This document shows, one piece after another, positions 33,379-38,848 of a stretch of 38,848 bases of DNA; positions within the stretch are counted from its first letter, which is position 1; each line of letters begins with the position of its first letter. The DNA comes from an uncultured Alphaproteobacteria bacterium (GTDB taxonomy: Bacteria > Pseudomonadota > Alphaproteobacteria > HIMB59 > GCA-002718135). The position numbers and the translations under genes are program-made. A model generated the notes under the pieces. The model was not told the origin of the DNA, searched no databases, and was given only the letters and a program-made list of their open reading frames with translations. Location: NCBI GenBank assembly GCA_902577945.1, contig CACHBB010000009.1, positions 1 to 38,848 on the forward strand, given 5' to 3'.

Positions 33379-34772
33379 TGTCTGCTAATACAGTTGCTAT
33401 CTTATATCTAATATCAGCCTTGTTATTTATTTTTGCTTTACGGGGTTTATCACATCCTGAGTCATCAAGAATGGGTAATATTTTTGGTATAATTGGAATG
33501 ATTATAGCAATCTTTACTACATTAATGTTTAAATCAGTTCTAAGTTATTTTGAAATTGGAGCCGCTATTTTAATTGGTGGCGCGATTGGTTCATTTATAG
33601 CACTGAGAATTGAAATGACAGCATTGCCTCAGTTAGTTGCAGCTTTCCATAGTTTGGTTGGTCTTGCAGCAGTTTTTGTTGCCGCTGCAGCTTTTTATGA
33701 TCCAGTTGCATTTAAAATCGGAGAAGTGGGATCAATTAAGGTTGCTAGTCTCATAGAAATGAGTATTGGAACGTTTATAGGCGCAATAACTTTCTCAGGC
33801 TCAGTTTTAGCTTTTGGAAAACTTCAAGGAGCAATTTCAGGAAAACCTATTGTATTTAAGTTTCAACATTTAATTAATGGTCTAATTTTTTTAATTATCA
33901 TATTACTAATAATATTATTTGTATTTAATCAATCTCCTTCAATTTTTTGGACTATTGTAGTTATATCCATATTTCTTGGTTTTTTAGTTGTAATCCCAAT
34001 TGGAGGTGCTGATATGCCAGTAGTTGTATCAATGCTTAACTCGTATTCAGGTTGGGCAGCGTGTGGAATAGGATTTACACTAAGTAATAACCTGCTGATT
34101 ATAACAGGTGCTCTAGTAGGAGCCTCTGGTGCAATTTTGAGTTATATTATGAGTAAGGGAATGAATAGGTCTATAATAAATGTTGTTCTTGGAGGTTTCG
34201 GCGGTGAACAAGACGCTAGTTTAGCTAAAGATAATTCAGATAAAATTGTTAAACAGGGTAATGCAGAAGACGCTGCTTATATAATGAAAAATGCTGATTC
34301 AGTAATTATTGTTCCAGGTTATGGTATGGCAGTTGCACAGGCGCAACACGCTTTAAGAGAAATGGGTGATATATTAAAGAAAGAAGGTATTGAAGTTAGA
34401 TATGCAATTCATCCAGTGGCTGGAAGGATGCCAGGTCACATGAATGTATTACTTGCAGAGGCAAATGTACCTTATGAAGAAGTTTTAGAACTCGATGAAA
34501 TTAATCACGATTTTCCAATGACAGAAGTATCGTTTGTGATTGGCGCCAACGATGTAACAAATCCTGCTGCAAAAACAGATGAGTCATCTCCTATTTATGG
34601 TATGCCTATTTTGGATGTTGAAAAATCTCAAAGTGTACTTTTTGTTAAAAGATCTATGGCAACAGGATACTCTGGAGTAGATAATGAGTTATTCTACAGA
34701 GATAATACTACAATGCTCTTTGGAGATGCAAAAAAAATGTGTGAGGATATAGTTAAAAGTTTATCTACTTAA
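33378..34772 (+). CDS. pntB: NAD(P) transhydrogenase subunit beta
   Basis: A 464-residue beta subunit. About nine membrane helices (residues 1-265) form the proton path, and the C-terminal domain III (from about 285) binds NADP(H). Visible marks: [56 protein letters not shown] (NADP loop), [29 protein letters not shown] and [13 protein letters not shown]. The enzyme uses proton-motive force to make NADPH from NADH. The stop shares TTAA with the convergent rpsU. Confidence 0.97.
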   Translation: MSANTVAILYLISALLFIFALRGLSHPESSRMGNIFGIIGMIIAIFTTLMFKSVLSYFEIGAAILIGGAIGSFIALRIEMTALPQLVAAFHSLVGLAAVFVAAAAFYDPVAFKIGEVGSIKVASLIEMSIGTFIGAITFSGSVLAFGKLQGAISGKPIVFKFQHLINGLIFLIIILLIILFVFNQSPSIFWTIVVISIFLGFLVVIPIGGADMPVVVSMLNSYSGWAACGIGFTLSNNLLIITGALVGASGAILSYIMSKGMNRSIINVVLGGFGGEQDASLAKDNSDKIVKQGNAEDAAYIMKNADSVIIVPGYGMAVAQAQHALREMGDILKKEGIEVRYAIHPVAGRMPGHMNVLLAEANVPYEEVLELDEINHDFPMTEVSFVIGANDVTNPAAKTDESSPIYGMPILDVEKSQSVLFVKRSMATGYSGVDNELFYRDNTTMLFGDAKKMCEDIVKSLST

Positions 34773-34966
34773 TCGTTATTTCTTTTAGCTGATTTTCTGG
34801 CTCTTCGAATATTTTCTTCTTTTTCTCTAGCTCTTTTTAAACAAGGCTTTTCGTAGTGTTTTCTTAATTTCATTTCTTTATAGAGACCTTCACGCTGCAT
34901 TTTCTTCTTTAAGCTTCTAATAGCTTGTTCAACGTTGTTATCTTTTACGTTAACGAATAATGTCAT
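34769..34966 (-). CDS. rpsU: Small ribosomal subunit protein bS21
   Basis: A 65-residue basic protein with the bS21 pattern: [20 protein letters not shown], then [16 protein letters not shown]. It binds the 30S platform near the 16S rRNA 3' end and influences anti-Shine-Dalgarno contact. The length is typical for alphaproteobacteria. It is transcribed alone, divergent from def across 96 bases, and I see no Shine-Dalgarno site in front of it. Confidence 0.96.
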   Translation of the reverse strand: MTLFVNVKDNNVEQAIRSLKKKMQREGLYKEMKLRKHYEKPCLKRAREKEENIRRARKSAKRNND

Positions 34967-35062
34967 TGGAAAGGCGTAGTATCATAAACATATTTTATTT
35001 GCAAATAGATATAATATAATAATTATCATGGTATATTTTAAAAAATTAATTATATTTATTGT
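34967..35062. promoter_or_regulatory. Divergent rpsU/def promoter region with a 10-bp palindrome
   Basis: This region is among the longest non-coding gaps. It holds two overlapping TATAAT hexamers (35010-35015 and 35015-35020) in the def direction and a perfect ATTTGCAAAT palindrome at 34997-35006, about midway between the two starts. The palindrome could be an operator, or TTGCAA could be part of a -35 element for rpsU, but the region is extremely AT-rich, so both readings are tentative. Confidence 0.4.
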
Positions 35063-35593
35063 GTGTCTATATTGAAAATAGCTAAGCTTGGTCACCCTGT
35101 TTTATTAAGAAAAGGGACTAAAATAGATAATTTTGCAACAGATTCTCTAAAAAGAACCATTTATGATATGTCTGAAACAATGATAGATTATAATGGCATT
35201 GGCCTTGCTGCACCTCAAGTTCATCTATCTAAAAGAATAATAATATTTAGAAATCCAGATATTGAAGAGAAAGAAAAAATACAGATTACACCTTTAGTTA
35301 ATCCTGTATTTAAGCCTTTGGGTGACGAAACAGAAGACGATTGGGAAGGTTGTTTATCCATTCCTGGAATGCAAGGATTAGTAAGAAGATATAAAAAAAT
35401 TAGTTATTATGGTTTTGATATAGATGGAAATAAAATTGAAAATATTGCAGAAGGATTACACGCAAGAGTCATACAACATGAAATTGATCATTTAGATGGC
35501 ATTTTGTATACATCTAGACTAAGTGATGATAAAGCGTTTGGCTTTGAAAAAGAAATTGTAGAATTTTGGAAAAATGAACAGCAAAGAAAATAA
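35063..35593 (+). CDS. def: Peptide deformylase
   Basis: Peptide deformylase removes the formyl group from the initiator Met of new proteins. All three metal-site motifs are present: GIGLAAPQV (from residue 45), EGCLSIPG with the metal-ligand Cys97, and HEIDH (His139, Glu140, His143). The 176-residue length is normal. The start is a GTG, which gives SILKIAKLGHPVLL, the usual N-terminus. The COQ9 gene begins 20 bases before its stop. The usual fmt neighbour is absent. Confidence 0.97.
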   Translation: MSILKIAKLGHPVLLRKGTKIDNFATDSLKRTIYDMSETMIDYNGIGLAAPQVHLSKRIIIFRNPDIEEKEKIQITPLVNPVFKPLGDETEDDWEGCLSIPGMQGLVRRYKKISYYGFDIDGNKIENIAEGLHARVIQHEIDHLDGILYTSRLSDDKAFGFEKEIVEFWKNEQQRK

Positions 35594-36203
35594 TATTAAT
35601 TTTAAAAAAAAAATAGAAATATTAAAAATCTCAAAAAAAATAGTAATTGAAGAGGGATGGTCTAAAAATTTATCTAAAAAATTGATTGAAAATAAAATAA
35701 AAAGTACAGATTTAACTTACTTATTTCCTAATGGTTATATAGATATTTTAAATTTTGCACTCAGTCAAGTTAATGAAGCTCTAGAAAAAAAAATAAAAAA
35801 AATTAATATTATAAACTTTCCAGTTAGCAAAAGAGTAAAAAAAATACTTTCTTTACGTTTAAATATTTTAAACGAAGATAAAATTTTTTATAAAAAAACA
35901 TTTAATCATTTACTTCTTCCCCATAATACAAAACTGATGAAAAAAAATTTATATAATACTGTTGATAATATTTGGTATTTTGCAGGTGATAACTCTACAG
36001 ATTTTAGCTTTTATACAAAAAGATTTTCACTAGCAATTATATATGTAAATGCACTTTTTGTATTTTATAATAAAAATATCCAAGAGTCCGAACTAAACAT
36101 TGAAAATAATCTAAAAAAAATATCAAAAATTCCAAAAATAAAAAATAGATTTGCATTTATCAAAGACAATCTACCTATCTTTTTAAAAGGTATACTAAAT
36201 TAA
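35574..36203 (+). CDS. COQ9 family protein (ubiquinone biosynthesis)
   Basis: A 209-residue TetR-fold protein of the COQ9 family, which binds lipids and assists ubiquinone synthesis by aiding COQ7 in eukaryotes. Marks: an N-terminal helix-turn-helix-like segment with EEGWSKNLSKKLIENK, a LFPNGYIDILNFAL segment (family pattern FP-G) and the diagnostic C-terminal DNSTDFSFYTKRFSLAIIY. Lys and Asn are very abundant. It overlaps def by 20 bases; no later Met gives a plausible start. It shares a TTAA double stop with DUF465. Confidence 0.87.
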   Translation: MNSKENNINFKKKIEILKISKKIVIEEGWSKNLSKKLIENKIKSTDLTYLFPNGYIDILNFALSQVNEALEKKIKKINIINFPVSKRVKKILSLRLNILNEDKIFYKKTFNHLLLPHNTKLMKKNLYNTVDNIWYFAGDNSTDFSFYTKRFSLAIIYVNALFVFYNKNIQESELNIENNLKKISKIPKIKNRFAFIKDNLPIFLKGILN

Positions 36204-36400
36204 GCTATAATATCTGGCTCTAATCTATTTCTAATATCTATTATTTTATCTTTAAGAATTAATTTTCTTTTTTTTAGTCTTTGAATTTGCAAAAAATCAA
36301 CAGTATTTTTTTCTTGCAGTTGAATTAATATCTGATCTAGATCTCTATGCTCTTGTTCAAAATTTTTGAGGACTTCAAGTAGTTTATCTGTATCTTCCAT
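36200..36400 (-). CDS. DUF465 / YdcH family small coiled-coil protein
   Basis: A 66-residue helical protein. I start at the ATG at 36400 (MEDTDKLLEVLKNFEQEHRDLD); a longer reading from 36442 would add an unlikely hydrophobic Phe-rich leader. The family motif EHRDLDQ and the later RLKKRKLILKDKI are clear. DUF465 proteins are small, widespread in proteobacteria and of unknown function. It is divergent from phosphofructokinase across 43 bases. Confidence 0.85.
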   Translation of the reverse strand: MEDTDKLLEVLKNFEQEHRDLDQILIQLQEKNTVDFLQIQRLKKRKLILKDKIIDIRNRLEPDIIA

Positions 36401-36443
36401 GAAAAAAAATATAAAATAATTATATTTAGTATATAAACTCACT

Positions 36444-37529
36444 GTGATTAAAAAAATAGCTATTTTAACTAGTGGTGGAGATTGTGCAGGTTTAAATGCA
36501 GTAATAAGAGCAGTTACTTTACGTGCACATAATAAATATAATTGGGAAGTCTATGGAATAAAGGATGGAACCCTTGGTCTTTTAAAAGAACCACTTGATA
36601 TATTAAAACTTGAGCCAAACAATTTTGAAGGCAATTTAATGAGAATGGGAGGGACTTTTCTTGGATCTAACAATAAAGGGAATCCTTTTCGAAAAATAAC
36701 AAAAAACGGAAAAAGAATTGACTCTGCTGAAATAATTATAGAGGGATTTAAAAAAATTGGAATTGACGCATTAATTGGTATTGGTGGTGACGGAAGTTTA
36801 AAAATATTACAAAGTTTAACAAGAAAAGGAAATATTAATTTTGTAGGAATTCCAAAAACAATTGATAACGATGTTAAAAATAATGAATTATCTATAGGCT
36901 ATGATACTGCGGTTGACGTAGCTACAAATGCGTTAGACATGCTTCAACCAACGGCAGCTAGTCATAGAAGGGTGATGATATTAGAAGTTATGGGAAGAGA
37001 CGCTGGACACATAGCTTTGAATTCTGGAATTGCGGGAGGAGCTGATATAATTTTAATTCCTGAAATCCCATATTCTATAAAATCTATTGCCAAACATATT
37101 GAAGAATTGAGATTAAAAGGAAGAAACCATGCTTTAATAGTAGTTGCAGAAGCAGTAAAAAAAGAAAATGGAAAAAAAGCTACTGTAAAATATGTAGATG
37201 GTGAAGTAAGATTGGGCGGAATAGGAAATTACCTTGGTGATGAGATTTATAAAATTACAAATTCTGAAACTAGAGTTACAGTTCTTGGTCATGTACAAAG
37301 AGGTGCCCAGCCAACTCATAGGGATAGATTGATAGCAAGTGCCTTTGGTGTTTATGCTACAGATCTTATAGCAAAAAAGAAATTTAATAGAGTTGTAGTT
37401 TGGAAAGATAGGGGTGTTCAAGACTTACCACTAAGTAAAATTGCTGGATATTCAAAAACTGTTCAAAAAAACGATCCTTTGATTAAGGTAGCAAAAGGTT
37501 TAGGAATTTATATTGGTGAGTTTTATTAA
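36444..37529 (+). CDS. pfkA: 6-Phosphofructokinase (PfkA family), probably ATP-dependent
   Basis: A 361-residue phosphofructokinase that makes fructose 1,6-bisphosphate. The N-terminal ILTSGGDCAGLNAVIRAV is the family start, and GMGGTFLGS-type text follows as MRMGGTFLGS. GGDGS (residues 114-118) has Gly117, the residue usually linked with ATP use; PPi enzymes have Asp there. PKTIDND (137-143) has Lys138, as in PPi and Group III ATP enzymes. The combination Gly plus Lys points to a Group III ATP enzyme, but PPi use is not excluded. MGRDAGH and the C-terminal LGHVQRGAQPTHRDRL are intact. The start is GTG. The gene is uncommon in alphaproteobacteria, many of which use the Entner-Doudoroff route. 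Confidence 0.93.
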   Translation: MIKKIAILTSGGDCAGLNAVIRAVTLRAHNKYNWEVYGIKDGTLGLLKEPLDILKLEPNNFEGNLMRMGGTFLGSNNKGNPFRKITKNGKRIDSAEIIIEGFKKIGIDALIGIGGDGSLKILQSLTRKGNINFVGIPKTIDNDVKNNELSIGYDTAVDVATNALDMLQPTAASHRRVMILEVMGRDAGHIALNSGIAGGADIILIPEIPYSIKSIAKHIEELRLKGRNHALIVVAEAVKKENGKKATVKYVDGEVRLGGIGNYLGDEIYKITNSETRVTVLGHVQRGAQPTHRDRLIASAFGVYATDLIAKKKFNRVVVWKDRGVQDLPLSKIAGYSKTVQKNDPLIKVAKGLGIYIGEFY

Positions 37530-38284
37530 AAGTTACCCAGTCTTTTCCAGATAAAAAAATATATTTTATAAGGTAAAATTCTTGTGAATTTAAAAAAATA
37601 AACAATTAGAAAAGGAAATATAATTTCAAATTCTTTACCTTTAGTTAATCGATTAAATATTTTTTTTCCAGCATATTCAGCACTTTTTAAAAAAGGCATT
37701 TTGAAAGAATTTTGTCTCGTAGCCTCTGTGTCAATAAATCCCGGACATATTACTCTAATGTTGATTTTTAATTTTTTAAAATCAAAATATAAACTTTCAC
37801 TTAAACTCAGTTGTGCTGCTTTAGAAATACCATATGCACCTGCTGTTGGCCATCCTCTATATCCAAGAGGTGAGGCAACAATTGCAATAGTATTGTTTCT
37901 ACCATTCATAAAATCTTTAAGCTTATTAATACAATAAAGTGTTCCTTTAATATTAACATCAACTAATAATTCGTAATTAGAGATATCAAAAATTTGTTCT
38001 TTGTTTGGGCTGTAAGCTGAGGCATTTAGTAAGGCTATATCGATTTTTCCAATTTTCTTTTCTATAAAAGTTACTGTTTCATTAACATCTTTTTTCAAAG
38101 AAATGTCACATTGAATTGTGTGTAATAAATTATTTAAATTATATTTTTCTAATCTTTTTGCTGCTAATTTAAGTTTATTTTCATTACTTGAAGAAATAAT
38201 TACCTTCCAACCATTTTTCAAAAATTCGGTAGCGGTAGCAAAACCAATACCTGATGAACCGCCTGTAATCCAAATTATTTGCAA
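37526..38284 (-). CDS. Short-chain dehydrogenase/reductase (SDR)
   Basis: A 252-residue classical SDR. The cofactor loop TGGSSGIG is at residues 7-14, NASA follows at about 90, and the active-site Tyr-Lys is in YGISKAAQLSLSES, preceded by the catalytic Ser in VASPLGYRGWP. PGFIDTEATRQ follows. The C-terminal 30 residues are hydrophobic with an FFKFTRILPYKIYFF stretch, suggesting membrane association. The substrate is unknown. The start is a TTG directly after the DUF6134 stop, so the pair is likely co-translated. Confidence 0.87.
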   Translation of the reverse strand: MQIIWITGGSSGIGFATATEFLKNGWKVIISSSNENKLKLAAKRLEKYNLNNLLHTIQCDISLKKDVNETVTFIEKKIGKIDIALLNASAYSPNKEQIFDISNYELLVDVNIKGTLYCINKLKDFMNGRNNTIAIVASPLGYRGWPTAGAYGISKAAQLSLSESLYFDFKKLKINIRVICPGFIDTEATRQNSFKMPFLKSAEYAGKKIFNRLTKGKEFEIIFPFLIVYFFKFTRILPYKIYFFIWKRLGNF

Positions 38285-38848
38285 CTATTGACTCCAATCA
38301 TTACGAATAATTTTAATAATATTTTTTTTATCTTTAGGATTAATGAATTCCATTTTAACAAGTTCATTATTAAAGTACCAAAGTGTGTACTCTGGAAATG
38401 GACCTTTATCTTTTGGATTTTTAGATGCATTTAATAAAAATTTATTAGCTAAAATTTCATTATCTAATATATTAATTTTCTCATCCTCAAGTATTTTTAC
38501 ATCAATTGTTCTTACAATACCTTTTTGAGTATCAAATACTTCTTTTTCCTTTAGCATATTTATATTCCAATAGTTAAGTGGGACAATATTTTTGTCTAAA
38601 TTTAGTTTACCATCCATTCCACTAGCTATGAAATATTTATCAGTATCTTTTCCTAAAATAATGTATTCTCTGTCATCTTCAAAATCAGTAAATCCATCAA
38701 TTGCTATAAATTCACCATTATTCCAGGTCTCTTTAGTTTCTTGAAAAAATTTGTAAGCAGGAAAAAATAATACCTTAACATCAATATCTAAAACTGAATG
38801 TAAAATTAAATTGCCATCATCTTCTTCAATAAATTTAGTTACTAAACT
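38285..38848 (-). CDS. DUF6134 family protein, N-terminus beyond the right edge
   Basis: The frame stays open from the stop at 38285-38287 to the window edge, so an ATG at 38617 is internal and the gene is 5'-partial. At least 187 residues are visible. The pattern DIDVKVLFFPAYKF, then a TWNNGEF segment, YWNINMLKEKEVFDTQKG and the C-terminal LWYFNNELVKMEF match DUF6134 proteins of alphaproteobacteria. These are usually exported and of unknown function. In this frame the codons upstream of 38617 are continuous and of the same character as those after it. Confidence 0.75.
   Translation of the reverse strand, partial: SLVTKFIEEDDGNLILHSVLDIDVKVLFFPAYKFFQETKETWNNGEFIAIDGFTDFEDDREYIILGKDTDKYFIASGMDGKLNLDKNIVPLNYWNINMLKEKEVFDTQKGIVRTIDVKILEDEKINILDNEILANKFLLNASKNPKDKGPFPEYTLWYFNNELVKMEFINPKDKKNIIKIIRNDWSQ

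Noticed and set aside
1-38848. tRNA, rRNA, CRISPR, insertion sequences or prophage
   Set aside because: No gap is large enough for an RNA operon or array, no cloverleaf was seen in the gaps, and no transposase, integrase or direct-repeat array was recognised.

Overview
The window is ordinary chromosomal DNA from a strongly AT-rich bacterium. By eye AT is about 70%; this was not computed. The gene repertoire points to an aerobic, streamlined alphaproteobacterium, probably marine: HemF/HemJ heme synthesis, a split PntAA/PntAB/PntB transhydrogenase, COQ9, an alphaproteobacterial ABC1 kinase, DUF1244, DUF465, DUF6134 and a DMGDH-type GcvT fusion. HIMB59-, SAR11- or AEGEAN-169-like lineages are possible, but I cannot place it from sequence alone. 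Coding density is extreme: genes overlap or abut almost everywhere, the longest non-coding stretch is about 140 nt, and Shine-Dalgarno sites are rare. I see no tRNA, rRNA, mobile element, CRISPR array, prophage or defence island.

Layout. 1-2240 (+): the end of heme synthesis, hemH (cut by the left edge), hemF and hemJ. 2244-2895 (-): nth. 3036-8274 (+): a peptide ABC importer (binding protein, two permeases, fused double ATPase), followed convergently by an M24 peptidase (8275-9423, -). 9473-11963 (+): a YqaA-type DedA protein, RmuC, YajQ and a LysE-type exporter. 11960-12583 (-): a GST. 12623-13394 (+): DUF2805 and an exported TPR protein. 13387-23078 (-): one tightly packed seven-gene run with two saccharopine dehydrogenases, UvrB, a 3-hydroxyisobutyryl-CoA hydrolase-like enzyme, a DMGDH/sarcosine dehydrogenase-like enzyme, an AsmA-like protein and an AEC transporter. 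23144-25157 (+): a TauE/SafE permease and an aspartate aminotransferase. 25150-26586 (-): pyruvate kinase. 26641-26931 (+): DUF1244. 26928-28730 (-): a long-chain acyl-CoA synthetase. 28787-34772 (+): oligoendopeptidase F, ABC1 kinase and the three transhydrogenase subunits. 34769-34966 (-): rpsU. 35063-36203 (+): def and COQ9. 36200-36400 (-): DUF465. 36444-37529 (+): phosphofructokinase. 37526-38848 (-): an SDR and a DUF6134 protein cut by the right edge.

Together the genes describe an aerobic heterotroph that imports peptides and cleaves them (Dpp-type importer, M24 and M3 peptidases), appears to catabolise lysine, valine and methylated glycines, carries both phosphofructokinase and pyruvate kinase, and balances NADH/NADPH with a proton-translocating transhydrogenase.

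I found no obviously new system. The most useful observations are: two probable one-base homopolymer indels that break hemF and nth; nine convergent gene pairs with abutting or overlapping stops, five of them sharing one TTAA; a perfect 12-bp stem-loop between the peptide-binding protein and permease genes; an atypical Fe-S cysteine pattern in Nth; and uvrB embedded in a catabolic operon.
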